A stretch of 64,000 nt of DNA from Candidatus Enterococcus huntleyi (GTDB taxonomy: Bacteria > Bacillota > Bacilli > Lactobacillales > Enterococcaceae), in assembly GCF_009933175.1 (NCBI RefSeq), contig NZ_MAEJ01000007.1, positions 1 to 64,000 of the forward strand, read 5' to 3'. The notes below the pieces were generated by a model. The model was not told the origin of the DNA. It saw only the letters and a list, made by a program, of their open reading frames with translations, and ran no database searches. This document shows, piece after piece, positions 10,551 to 19,065 of the stretch; the first letter of the stretch is position 1; every line of letters starts with the position of its first letter. A program made the translations under genes and the position numbers.

Positions 10551-11402
10551 TTAGACTTCATACTCCTCATATCGATCTAATGTATAGGTTCCTAATTTCC
10601 CACTACGGATTTCAAAAACCAGCATTTCGCTCGCACGATCATAATCATCACGAAATCCGCGCTTTTGACTAATCGTCATTAATAACTCTGGCGCAAGCCC
10701 TTTCTCCTGTTCTTCCGTCAATTGATACCGTTCTGATAAGCGTCCTGGATAATAGCGCGCAAAGAAATCCAGCCCATACAAAGCCATATCATCTAAATGA
10801 ATTAATTGATCTTTGATTGCCCCTGTTAAAGCCAGTCTCTTACCAATCTGTTCGTCTTCAAACTTTGGCCATAAAATCCCTGGTGTATCCAACAACTCTA
10901 ACTCCGTCCCTGAACGCAACCACTGTTGTCCCTTTGTCACACCCGGTTTGTTTCCAGTTTGAGCAATCTTTTTACCAACTAAGCGATTCATCAACGTTGA
11001 TTTCCCAACATTTGGAATGCCAATAACCATCGCCCGAATCGCCCGCGGCTTGATTCCTCTCGCCTTATTACGCTCAATTTTTTCTTTCAAAGCCTGTTTC
11101 GCTGAAGGTACAATATTTTTAACGCCTTTGTTATCCTGCGCATTAATCGCCAGGGTCACAAAGCCTTTTTTTTGAAAATATCCTTGCCAAAGCTTCGTTT
11201 GGTGAGGATCAGCCAAGTCGGCTTTGTTTAATAAAACTAACCGTGGCTTCTGTTGAATAATCTGATCCATCATCGGATTTCTTGAAGAAATCGGTAATCT
11301 AGCATCAACTAATTCAAAGACAATATCTACAAATTTTAATTTTTCAGAAACCTCACGACGCGCTTTCGCCATGTGTCCTGGGAACCATTGAATAGTACTC
11401 AT
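10551..11402 (-). CDS. rbgA: RbgA (YlqF), 50S ribosome assembly GTPase
   Basis: A 283-residue circularly permuted GTPase required late in 50S assembly. The order of motifs shows the permutation: G4 LNKADL (about residues 57-62) comes before G1 GIPNVGKSTLMNRL (about 129-142) and G3 DTPGI. The N-terminus IQWFPGHMAKARRE is the family signature. The C-terminal domain after residue 180 is helical. It is directly followed by rnhB, as in other Firmicutes. Confidence 0.96.
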   Translation of the reverse strand: MSTIQWFPGHMAKARREVSEKLKFVDIVFELVDARLPISSRNPMMDQIIQQKPRLVLLNKADLADPHQTKLWQGYFQKKGFVTLAINAQDNKGVKNIVPSAKQALKEKIERNKARGIKPRAIRAMVIGIPNVGKSTLMNRLVGKKIAQTGNKPGVTKGQQWLRSGTELELLDTPGILWPKFEDEQIGKRLALTGAIKDQLIHLDDMALYGLDFFARYYPGRLSERYQLTEEQEKGLAPELLMTISQKRGFRDDYDRASEMLVFEIRSGKLGTYTLDRYEEYEV

Positions 11403-11623
11403 ATAGTTAAAAATCCTTTCATATCAAGGTTTACAACACCTTGTTTTGCTTAATTTCCTTCGCATGGGACAAACATGGGACGCTTTTCTATTTTTTCTGC
11501 ATAAAAATATTGTCTCCGTATGTTATTCTAAACCCGAGTATCTTTAGCATTTTAACACAAATTGCTTCAATATTGAATACTAAGCACTCTCTGGTCAGGT
11601 CACTCGAATCATGTCACGCGCGG

Positions 11624-13384
11624 TTATTCTCCAGTCTGATACCATTTCCCTTGAGTCGTATATAAGCGATAAAATTCTGCTTTCATCTCTAACAGTTCCT
11701 GAAAAGTTCCATTCTCAACAAGCTTTCCCTCTCTCATCACAAGAATCCGATCCGCATATTTAGCAAGACCTACCCGATGTGAAACGATAAATGCGGTCTT
11801 AGATTCAGAAATAGCCAATAATTTTTTTAGAATCTCTGTTTCTGCTACAGGATCCAAGGCACTGGTTGGTTCATCCAAAAACACTTGTCTACTCTCTTTA
11901 AACATTGTTCGAGATAAAGCAATCTTTTGCCATTCCCCACCAGAAAATGCCTGTCCCTCAAAGTCTCTACCAATTTGATCGTCCAAATTGATGCTTTTTT
12001 CAAAAAGATTTTCAGTCAGTACTTGTCTAATTGCAGCATCATTTTGCATCTTCTCAATAGCTGAAATACCAATATTTTCTCTCAAAGTTAGCTCATATTG
12101 GCCAAAATCTTGTGGCATCATCGCAACCTGCCGATAGAAATTTTCTTTTTCTAGCTCATTCAAAGAAACCTGATCGTAATAGATAGTTCCTTCGTTTGGT
12201 TCAAAAAAGCCTAATAATAGTTTGGCTAATGTCGTTTTTCCACTCCCATTTTCACCAACAATAACAACTTTCTCGCCTTGATTCACTATGAAAGAAACAT
12301 CATTGATAGCTTTTTTATGAGCATTTGGATAGCTAAAGGATACTGCGTCTACCGATAAAGTTTGCCAGTCTGCTAATTTTTGTACCCCATTATTCTCTTC
12401 TTCTAAATCTAAAAATTCATAATAATCTGCTGCTATGCTCGCATACTGGGGTAACGAACCTACTTGAAGCATCAGATTTTTGACCCCATTTTGGACTTCA
12501 CGAATGGCATAGATACTTGCGCCAAAAACACCGATAGACAGTTGTTTTTGTTGGAGTAAATAAAGAATCAATATAAAACAGCCTATGAAACTCATTGATT
12601 TTAATAAATTACAAAATAACAATGAACGACTATCTTTTTTGTGAAATTTCCAATTCTCTTGACTCACTTGTTTTTGGATTTCTAGCCATTTATTCATCAT
12701 ATAATCACTCGTATTCGTTACCCGGAATTCTTTTACAGCTGAACTATTACTAAATAGCTTCCAATAGTAATCTTCTTTTCGTTTTAGAGGTGCTTGATTG
12801 TATTTTAAGCGATAAAATTCTTTACCTCTTAGTATCCGGGAAATCAAATATGGAATTGTCGACAACAAACAAACCGGTAATAGTAAAATATGGTACCTCG
12901 TCAAGCCTAGTGAAATCCCTACGATTCCAATGAATAAAGAAATTGACTTCAAAAAAAGAAGATACGTTTTCGGAATCATATCATTTTGTACACATTCTTT
13001 TGCGCGCTGAGCCAAATTATGTGTATCAGCATCTTCATGAGCTATTAATGGCAAACGCGCATATTTTAGACCAAGTCTCATTTTTAGTATATGTAACGTT
13101 TTCTCATATATTCCATAATTTTCTGAGATACTTTGTACCGTATACAGTGAATACTGGATAAGATACAGTAGAACAAACAGACTGCCAAAATAGATGATTC
13201 CATTTTGTCCCCCCTGGCCGTTTAAATACTGGGTAATCGCATCTAGTAATTCTGATACCAGTATCGTAATAGCCACTGGCAGTACAGCAAACAGCCCCAA
13301 AATAATAATGTTTATGAGACTAAACAAAGGGGTTGCCATCGTAACTTCTTTAATCGAACGAATTAATATAGTAACATTTTTCAT
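11624..13384 (-). CDS. ABC exporter half-transporter (second of a pair)
   Basis: A 586-residue fused membrane and ATPase protein. About five or six membrane segments occupy residues 15-300. The nucleotide-binding domain has Walker A GENGSGKTTLAKLL (about 376-389), a Q-loop in MMPQDFGQYE, signature FSGGEWQKIALSR and Walker B VFLDEPTSALD, with the catalytic Glu intact. A GAGGTG ribosome site precedes ATG, 10 bp after the partner gene stops. The SGGxWQK signature is typical of exporters for ribosomal peptides, such as lanthipeptide-type transporters, but also occurs in multidrug pairs. The substrate is not shown. The 221 bp before rbgA hold no gene. Confidence 0.85.
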   Translation of the reverse strand: MKNVTILIRSIKEVTMATPLFSLINIIILGLFAVLPVAITILVSELLDAITQYLNGQGGQNGIIYFGSLFVLLYLIQYSLYTVQSISENYGIYEKTLHILKMRLGLKYARLPLIAHEDADTHNLAQRAKECVQNDMIPKTYLLFLKSISLFIGIVGISLGLTRYHILLLPVCLLSTIPYLISRILRGKEFYRLKYNQAPLKRKEDYYWKLFSNSSAVKEFRVTNTSDYMMNKWLEIQKQVSQENWKFHKKDSRSLLFCNLLKSMSFIGCFILILYLLQQKQLSIGVFGASIYAIREVQNGVKNLMLQVGSLPQYASIAADYYEFLDLEEENNGVQKLADWQTLSVDAVSFSYPNAHKKAINDVSFIVNQGEKVVIVGENGSGKTTLAKLLLGFFEPNEGTIYYDQVSLNELEKENFYRQVAMMPQDFGQYELTLRENIGISAIEKMQNDAAIRQVLTENLFEKSINLDDQIGRDFEGQAFSGGEWQKIALSRTMFKESRQVFLDEPTSALDPVAETEILKKLLAISESKTAFIVSHRVGLAKYADRILVMREGKLVENGTFQELLEMKAEFYRLYTTQGKWYQTGE

Positions 13385-13394
13385 GTTTTACACC

Positions 13395-15173
13395 TCATTT
13401 ATACCATGAACTTTGTTCTTGAAACATGGTTTTGTACAAGCCATTTTCAGCAATTAAGTCTTTATGAGAACCACACTCTTTGATGATTCCTTCGTCTACA
13501 ACTAAAATTCTATCCGCAATCTTTGCACTCGCTAGACGATGAGAAATCATCACACTGCCCTTCTTCTCAATAACAGTGAAAAAGTTTTGATACATTTCAC
13601 TTTCTGCCATCGGATCCATCGCGGCTGTTGGCTCGTCTAATATAGTAATTAATGAATGGGAAACTAAAGCTCTGGCCAGAGCAATCTTCTGCCATTGCCC
13701 ACCAGAAAAATCAACACCTGATTTCTCTAGTTTTCCTAATTCAGTATCTAAACCGCTCCGGGTTAATAAATCATTCGCCGCTGCTTGATCCAAAGCAGCC
13801 AAAATTTGTTGGTCATTTGACATAGCAGAGAGATTTCCTAGAGCAACATTTTCTCTCAATGACATGGAATATCTTGTGAAATCTTGAAAAACGACCCCAA
13901 ATATTTTATGTAGACAGTCAGAATTAATCTCTCGAATATCAACGCCATTAATGGTTATCCTTCCACTTGTTGGCAGATAAAGTCGCAACAATAACTTTAT
14001 TAAAGTTGACTTTCCTGCGCCATTTTTGCCAACAATTGCGATTGATTCACTACTAGTAAATGTGAAAGTAAGTTCGTTCAATATTAGCTTTTCACTATTT
14101 GGATAAGCGAAAGATACTTTTTCAAAAGAAACTATTGCCTGATCCGTATCTATAAATTTCTGACCATCAGAAACCTCTTCAAATGTTTGTAGCTGATAGT
14201 AATGTCTCATTTCAATACTTTTACGAGTAATTTGAGAAAGCTCCGCCGAGAGCATTTCAGAGCTCGCCATAATCGTTGCAATAGATAATACCAGCGCGGT
14301 AAAAATTCCTAAAGCAATTTTTTGAGCAAATAATAACTGACCAAAATAAAGACTGGCACCCACAACCCAGATGGTGAAAATCAGTGTGGTCAAAATGAAA
14401 TATTTTTGTGCTTTCAAAATAGACTCTAAACGCTCGCTAAAAATAACTTTAGATAACGCGCGCCACTTCGTCACGATATACTTCACTCCATTATACAAGC
14501 GAAGTTCAGGAATTGTTGATTTGTTTGATAATATGCTACTCAAATACTCTAATTTACGCTCTTTCATTCCCTGCTCAACAATCACTTCATTCATCAAATC
14601 CATACCTTTATAATTGAAAATAATAACAAGAAAAATCATTACTGCAAATGAGAGTGCAATCAAAATAGACGTCTGTATAAGAAATAGTGTCGAGCCAAAC
14701 AAAATGATCAAACACGACAGACAACTTAATATACTTTGAAACCGTTCAGTGATTTGAACATCTGGTTCATTTCCCATTAAACGGATTGTATTCGCCATCT
14801 CTTTATCTTCAAAATATTCATACTTGATGACAGAGAGCTTTCGGGCAATTGCCAAAGTGATTTTAGTATGAGCAAATTCCTGAATTTTAATTTGTTGTGT
14901 GACAGTGACATGTTCACCGATGCTCAAAAAAATATCACCCAGTAAAAAAATACCGCACCAGATAAGCATTTTTTTCATCTCACCCTGTTGCATAAACTGT
15001 GGAACCGCTTGAATAATCTCTTGTATAAAAACAAGTTGTAGCGGAACCAAACTAGCTATCAGTACTGTTAAAATAATCTGGCAACTCGTGTGAAATGGTG
15101 CACATTGATAGACAAATCGAATATTTTTCAGACTATCTTTTATTAAACCAAACCAACTATTATTTTCTTTCAT
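13395..15173 (-). CDS. ABC exporter half-transporter (first of a pair)
   Basis: A membrane-ATPase fusion of 592 residues, expected to form a heterodimer with the product of 11624-13384. I use the ATG at 15173 (MKENNSW), which has AGGAG upstream; a GTG four codons earlier overlaps that site. Membrane segments fall between residues 30 and 320. Walker A is GKNGAGKSTLIKLL, the signature FSGGQWQKIALAR and Walker B ITILDEPTAAMD, so both members look competent for ATP hydrolysis. A leader of about 270 nt with a terminator-like hairpin precedes it. No precursor peptide, modification enzyme or immunity gene is adjacent. Confidence 0.85.
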   Translation of the reverse strand: MKENNSWFGLIKDSLKNIRFVYQCAPFHTSCQIILTVLIASLVPLQLVFIQEIIQAVPQFMQQGEMKKMLIWCGIFLLGDIFLSIGEHVTVTQQIKIQEFAHTKITLAIARKLSVIKYEYFEDKEMANTIRLMGNEPDVQITERFQSILSCLSCLIILFGSTLFLIQTSILIALSFAVMIFLVIIFNYKGMDLMNEVIVEQGMKERKLEYLSSILSNKSTIPELRLYNGVKYIVTKWRALSKVIFSERLESILKAQKYFILTTLIFTIWVVGASLYFGQLLFAQKIALGIFTALVLSIATIMASSEMLSAELSQITRKSIEMRHYYQLQTFEEVSDGQKFIDTDQAIVSFEKVSFAYPNSEKLILNELTFTFTSSESIAIVGKNGAGKSTLIKLLLRLYLPTSGRITINGVDIREINSDCLHKIFGVVFQDFTRYSMSLRENVALGNLSAMSNDQQILAALDQAAANDLLTRSGLDTELGKLEKSGVDFSGGQWQKIALARALVSHSLITILDEPTAAMDPMAESEMYQNFFTVIEKKGSVMISHRLASAKIADRILVVDEGIIKECGSHKDLIAENGLYKTMFQEQSSWYK

Positions 15174-15282
15174 TTCTATCGCCACTCCTATTATCTAGCA
15201 AATATTACTTAGAATATGTTTTGGATTCATTCACCTCTACTCCCACAAAATGTATGGATGGCAGCGAACTTTTCCTATTTTC

Positions 15283-15333
15283 AAAAAAGCAGATAAGTGG
15301 AATGAGACTCTGGTTTCATTCCACTCATCTGCT
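15283..15333 (-). terminator. Strong hairpin with T run in the leader of the ABC pair (candidate attenuator)
   Basis: On the minus strand a 21-bp stem broken only by two G-U pairs (AGCAGATGAGTGGAATGAAAC pairs with its mate after a 4-base loop) is followed immediately by six T. It stands about 110 nt upstream of the ABC start codon and downstream of a good promoter. It must therefore either end a very short RNA or act as a conditional terminator of the ABC transcript. Confidence 0.8.
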
Positions 15334-15450
15334 GATTGTTTATTTATGCTTATCAACTACTATTTATGTATTCTTTTATCCTTCATGAATCAGTCATTTT
15401 CCTTTTCACATTGTACCACAAATTGAAACGATCCGTTTTTCCATTAAAAG

Positions 15451-15479
15451 ATTATGACTATCGCGAGTAAAATTGACAA
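15451..15479 (-). promoter_or_regulatory. Candidate promoter for the ABC leader RNA
   Basis: On the minus strand TTGTCA (15479-15474) and CATAAT (15456-15451) are 17 bp apart, placing a start near 15444. The RNA would run about 110 nt before the terminator-like hairpin. Very short open frames lie in it (12, 4 and 8 codons); none has a convincing ribosome site except perhaps the 4-codon one after AAAAGG. Confidence 0.6.
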
Positions 15480-15802
15480 AACAGATCATATGACTAAAGA
15501 TTTCTGTATGAACGTGTCTGATACTAGGAACTTTCATATGAAGTGAACTGCTCCAATTCACCTGTATTGTACAAAACCATTCTATAAAATAGTCTTGCAG
15601 AAGTCACATTGGCAAATAACAAAGCCTTTTCCCTTTTTTTCACATAGTGTCTCTTTTTAGATATTTTTGGTCTTCTTTTTACTAGTTTTTCGTTACAATA
15701 CTTTTATTGACGTTAAGAGGTATATTCAGTAGCAAGAAGTCATTGTCTAGTAGGTTTTGTCTTTAAAATTGCTTTCTCTATCTGTGTTTGATTTCACAAA
15801 AT

Positions 15803-15820
15803 ACGCAACTAGCCACAAGT
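15803..15820 (+). repeat. 18-bp motif, copy 1
   Basis: Reads ACGCAACTAGCCACAAGT on the plus strand. Copy 3, exactly 300 bp further on, is in the same orientation; copy 2 is inverted. An A-rich tract follows each copy. Confidence 0.75.
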
Positions 15821-15979
15821 CATGAAAAAATGGTCAATTATTACGCATAATATGATTATGCTAACGATTATCAGAATTATAAATCGCTACATCGTGGGAT
15901 TCTACGGAAAATTATATGAAATATTCTGAAGCTATATTCACATTTAACTGAAAATTACAGTCTTTCGTGCTTTTTACAA

Positions 15980-15997
15980 AGTTGTGGCTAGTTGCGG
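15980..15997 (-). repeat. 18-bp motif, copy 2 (inverted)
   Basis: On the minus strand reads CCGCAACTAGCCACAACT, differing from copy 1 at two positions of eighteen. It is flanked by GCGTG and CACG, which makes a weak wider inverted repeat. Confidence 0.75.
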
Positions 15998-16102
15998 TGT
16001 TTTCACGCATTTTTAGTGGAGCAGAAAATAGCAAGAATCCATCAGTTAAAGGGTTTTCCCTTGTAAATCAGCTTTTTACTCCCGTTTTTCACCCTTAATA
16101 AT

Positions 16103-16120
16103 GCGCAACTAACCACAAGT
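16103..16120 (+). repeat. 18-bp motif, copy 3
   Basis: Reads GCGCAACTAACCACAAGT, two differences from copy 1. It lies about 120 bp beyond the merR stop. Confidence 0.75.
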
Positions 16121-16241
16121 ATTAAAATACTAGGCTTTTTACGCTTTGTTTTTCGTCAGTAATCTATTTTTCAAATAACAAATTGAGAGTTTTAACAACA
16201 GACCAATGTAGTATTTTCTCAGGTAAAGAAAACAATTCTTT

Positions 16242-16601
16242 TTATTCAGCTAGTTTTCGTTGTAAGGCTTGTTGTACGTTCACCAAGATGGCTTCTTGTG
16301 TGGCAAGTTGCCCTTTTTCTCGGTTGACACGATCTAGCTCACCTTCTATTACAGCTAGATTCTCTTGCCACTGCATAGCTGTTCCACAATTTGTTTCATG
16401 GCTCTCTTTAATTTGTTTGATGACTTCCAGCGACAGTCCAAGTGCTTTTAGTTCGACGATATTTTGAAAATCCTCTACTTCTTTTGCTGAAAAATCGTAC
16501 CAGCTGTTCTTTTTATCTGGCGTTAATAATCCTAATTTCAGATAATGCTTCACTGTATCGATTGTCGTATTCTGCTGTCTAACAAATTCTGAAATAGTCA
16601 T
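16242..16601 (-). CDS. MerR-family transcriptional regulator
   Basis: A regulator of about 119 residues. The ATG at 16601 (MTISEFV) has an AAGGAG site; the upstream GTG at 16631 does not. The N-terminal winged helix contains TVKHYLKLGLLTPDKKNSWYDFS, the MerR helix-turn-helix and wing, followed by the ALGLSLEVIKQI segment and a C-terminal coiled coil of about 45 residues for dimerisation. With one cysteine it does not look like a metal sensor of the MerR/CueR kind. It is divergent from the small membrane protein at 16675, and a long-spacer promoter with a central palindrome lies between them. The effector is unknown. Confidence 0.85.
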   Translation of the reverse strand: MTISEFVRQQNTTIDTVKHYLKLGLLTPDKKNSWYDFSAKEVEDFQNIVELKALGLSLEVIKQIKESHETNCGTAMQWQENLAVIEGELDRVNREKGQLATQEAILVNVQQALQRKLAE

Positions 16602-16611
16602 TTTCTGCTCC

Positions 16612-16642
16612 TTGACAGGGGGTCGACCCACTATGTTTTACT
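16612..16642 (+). promoter_or_regulatory. MerR-type long-spacer promoter with central palindrome
   Basis: TTGACA (16612-16617) and TTTACT (16637-16642) are 19 bp apart, the abnormal spacing that MerR proteins correct by twisting DNA. The spacer holds the perfect palindrome GGGTCGACCC (about 16620-16629). The promoter reads toward the gene at 16675 and lies just upstream of the merR start. Confidence 0.65.
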
Positions 16643-16674
16643 GACATTATAGCAAATTCTATTGGAGGGAACGT

Positions 16675-16983
16675 ATGAAAATTTTATTTTTTATTCTATT
16701 ATATGGTTATGGTCTAGTGATGGGTGGAAGCTCACTGGTGTTTTTTCACGAGGAGAAACTACCCCTGTGGCTGACTCTCGTGAATTGCCTGAGTGCCTTC
16801 GTCTTATGTTTGACGCCACTTTCCAGAAAGTTTTTATATCTAGGACTGGCTTTACTACTGTTTTCAGCTATCCTTAATGGTTTTAGTCTAAATGGACTAC
16901 CCAATTGGCACCATGTAGTAGTCAGACTAGTGTTTTCAGCACTTCTTTGCTTATTGTACCTGAAACAAATAAAACCAGATTGA
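16675..16983 (+). CDS. Small integral membrane protein, probable MerR target
   Basis: A 102-residue protein that is almost entirely hydrophobic, with three or four predicted membrane helices at roughly residues 3-21, 31-47, 52-70 and 79-96, and a short charged C-terminus (KQIKPD). A GGAGG site stands 7 bp before the ATG. I do not recognise a named family. Its position under a 19-bp-spacer promoter divergent from a MerR regulator suggests it is the regulated gene, possibly in stress or drug response; that is inference. Confidence 0.75.
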   Translation: MKILFFILLYGYGLVMGGSSLVFFHEEKLPLWLTLVNCLSAFVLCLTPLSRKFLYLGLALLLFSAILNGFSLNGLPNWHHVVVRLVFSALLCLLYLKQIKPD

Positions 16984-16992
16984 TAGATAAGA

Positions 16993-17034
16993 AAAAAGCT
17001 GATCTCGACAATAATTCCGTCAAGATCAGCTTTT
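16993..17034. terminator. Bidirectional terminator between convergent genes
   Basis: A 16-bp stem (AAAAGCTGATC...GATCAGCTTTT with one G-U step) is flanked by A and T runs, so it can serve both the small membrane gene on the plus strand and the PTS gene on the minus strand. Confidence 0.9.
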
Positions 17035-17056
17035 ACTTTTTGCCCTTAATTCCTAA

Positions 17057-18886
17057 TTAATTCAGAACGAGTCTTTCCATAACGTCACCAGGTTGATGGC
17101 GTCCATCGATGATTTTTTCACCTGCGAAAGAACGCACGCGCTCCATATTTGTTACGACAACAATCACGGTTGTCGCTTTTTCTTGTGCTTTAATGAAAGC
17201 TAAGTCCATTGTTGCAAGTTTTGTATTTGTGTTGACTGTATCGCCTTCTTTAACGAATACTGTGAAGCCTTCGCCATTAAGAGAAACGGTATCAATCCCC
17301 ATGTGCACAAGGACTTCTACACCACTATTCGTCCGTAGACCAATGGCATGTTTTGAAGGGAAAACGGTCGTTACTGTTCCACTGACTGGTGAGAAAATAG
17401 TGCCTTCGCTTGGTTCAATTGCAAAGCCATCACCCATCATTTTTGTTGAAAATACTTCATCTGCTACGTCATTTAATGGTACGTATTGACCTTTAGCGAC
17501 TGCATGTAAAGAAAGTTCGTTGGTTAATTCACCATCTTCGCCTTCTTCTTTTGGCACCATGATATAAGCGATGATAAATGATAAACCAATCGCAATCACA
17601 ATCCCTAAGATTGCAAAGACAAAATATTGACCGATATAGGCTGGTAAGCTGAAAATACTTGATAAAATATAGCCGTAAATACGAACACCGAAGAAGCTAA
17701 TGAAGGCTGATGCCACACCACTACCGATGGTTGCTGCTAAGAAGGCTTTTTTGTATTTCGATAAAATACCGAATAAAGCCGGCTCAGTAATTCCTAGTAA
17801 ACCAGAAATTGCAGAAGATAAAATAACTGATTTTTCTTCTTTCGTTTTAACTTTTGTATACATCGCTGCTGTTGCCCCAGTGATCGCCATGTTCGCCATA
17901 AACATCATTGGCATTAACATATCATAGCCTTGGTTAGCAAAGTTTTGTAACGCGATTGGCGTCATCGCATGGTGTAAACCAGTGAAGATTGCGATTGGAC
18001 GAATGGCTCCGACAACAATCCCTGCAAGAATTGGTGAAATTGAGAATAATCCTTCGACACCTGCTGCTAATAAATTACCTAAATGAATGCTGATTGGTCC
18101 AATAATTGTTAAGGTTACAAGGCCTGCGACAAATAACGAAATTGTCGGTGTAAAAACAGTCCGTAAAACTTGTGGCAAGACTTTATCCACCCAACGGTAA
18201 ATGTAGCTTAAAGCTAAGACTGCTAAAATAATTGGAATAACTGTTCCTGCGTAATTGAAGACTGGCACTGGTACGGCGCCAAACAACAGAAACTGTGATA
18301 CTTTGCCCTCAGCGACTGCATTTGACATCGTTGGAAATTGTAGCGCTGCGGCAATTGCAATAGCTAAATACTGATTCGTTTGGAAGATTTTTGCTGCCGA
18401 AGCTGCCACGAAAAATGGTAAGAACGTGAAGACGCCACTGGCTAACATGTCAATTACCAAATACGTATCTGTCTGATTAGAAATAACATTTAATGCAACT
18501 AATCCAGCCATCAACCCTTTGATCATCCCGGCGCCAGCAATCGCTGGTACAAGCGGTCCAAAGACACCCGAAACGGTATCCATAAATAATGAAACAAGTC
18601 CTTTTTTCTCTTTCGGTGCTTCAGCCTGCGTACCACCGTCTAAGCCTAACTCTTTCGCCAATGGTTTAAAATAATCTGCGACATCTGTGCCGATAACGAC
18701 TTGCAGCTGTTCGCTTTGATACTTAGTACCTACGACCTTAGGAATTTTATCCAATGCTTTATAATCCACTTGTTTCTCATCTTTTAGATTGAAACGTAAG
18801 CGGGTCATACAATGCCAAGCATTATTGATGTTTTCCTGGCCGCCAACTGCTTTTATAATCTGTTGTGCAATTTCTTTGTGCTCCAT
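17057..18886 (-). CDS. PTS permease, beta-glucoside-type EIIBCA
   Basis: A permease of about 609 residues that imports and phosphorylates a sugar. The EIIB domain comes first, with its phospho-cysteine in WHCMTRLRFNLKD (about residue 26). The EIIC domain has about ten membrane segments (about 110-460), including GLHHAMTP. The C-terminal EIIA domain has its phospho-histidine in VLVHMGIDTVSLNGEGF. I prefer the ATG at 18886, 9 bp after AAGGAGG, over the ATG two codons earlier. No glycosidase is linked; the divergent neighbour is a ManD/RspA-type enzyme. The sugar cannot be read from sequence; beta-glucoside, sucrose or trehalose types are all possible. Confidence 0.88.
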   Translation of the reverse strand: MEHKEIAQQIIKAVGGQENINNAWHCMTRLRFNLKDEKQVDYKALDKIPKVVGTKYQSEQLQVVIGTDVADYFKPLAKELGLDGGTQAEAPKEKKGLVSLFMDTVSGVFGPLVPAIAGAGMIKGLMAGLVALNVISNQTDTYLVIDMLASGVFTFLPFFVAASAAKIFQTNQYLAIAIAAALQFPTMSNAVAEGKVSQFLLFGAVPVPVFNYAGTVIPIILAVLALSYIYRWVDKVLPQVLRTVFTPTISLFVAGLVTLTIIGPISIHLGNLLAAGVEGLFSISPILAGIVVGAIRPIAIFTGLHHAMTPIALQNFANQGYDMLMPMMFMANMAITGATAAMYTKVKTKEEKSVILSSAISGLLGITEPALFGILSKYKKAFLAATIGSGVASAFISFFGVRIYGYILSSIFSLPAYIGQYFVFAILGIVIAIGLSFIIAYIMVPKEEGEDGELTNELSLHAVAKGQYVPLNDVADEVFSTKMMGDGFAIEPSEGTIFSPVSGTVTTVFPSKHAIGLRTNSGVEVLVHMGIDTVSLNGEGFTVFVKEGDTVNTNTKLATMDLAFIKAQEKATTVIVVVTNMERVRSFAGEKIIDGRHQPGDVMERLVLN

Positions 18887-18901
18887 ATTCATTTTCCTCC
18901 T

Positions 18902-18915
18902 TGATTACGTTTACA
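18902..18915 (-). promoter_or_regulatory. Probable cre site (CcpA) upstream of the PTS gene
   Basis: On the minus strand TGTAAACGTAATCA matches the cre consensus TGWAANCGNTNWCA at all but one specified position. It lies between the likely transcription start and the ribosome site, a position that would give catabolite repression. Confidence 0.7.
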
Positions 18916-18921
18916 CGAGTT

Positions 18922-18950
18922 ATCTTAGCACGAGTTTTTATACTTGTAAA
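18922..18950 (-). promoter_or_regulatory. Promoter of the PTS gene with flanking direct repeats
   Basis: On the minus strand TTTACA (18950-18945) and TAAGAT (18927-18922) are 17 bp apart. The -10 is bracketed on the plus strand by two copies of CACGAGTT (18914-18921 and 18929-18936), a possible regulator site. Confidence 0.65.
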
Positions 18951-19065
18951 ACCAGTCCTATTTATCAAAAAACGAACAGAAACCTTTATTTAACAACATT
19001 TTTGATTGACCAAACGAATAATTGGACTGTTTTTTCTAGCGTTTAACACTTTTTTTTAGACCAAA

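Larger units (their letters stand above)
15480..16241. other. Gene-free stretch with motif copies
   Basis: About 760 bases between the ABC leader promoter and the merR stop. I found no open frame with both a good start and a recognisable product on either strand. One minus-strand frame of 43 codons from ATG (15537-15406) reads into the leader, and its frame stays open for about 20 more codons upstream without a start. The region is AT-rich and contains three copies of an 18-bp motif, listed separately. A GCATAAT/ATTATGC inverted repeat lies at 15845-15861. Confidence 0.6.

Noticed and set aside
15095-15388. 97-codon plus-strand frame over the ABC leader
   Set aside because: It is antisense to the ABC start and to the hairpin, lacks a ribosome site and has an irregular, low-quality translation.
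15480-16241. Possible Fst-like toxin-antitoxin locus or bacteriocin cluster beside the ABC pair
   Set aside because: No frame resembles an Fst peptide, double-glycine leader or lanthipeptide precursor, and there is no modification enzyme.
16183-16467. 94-codon plus-strand frame opposite merR
   Set aside because: It is Ser/Cys-rich shadow coding of the complementary strand of merR, without a start signal.
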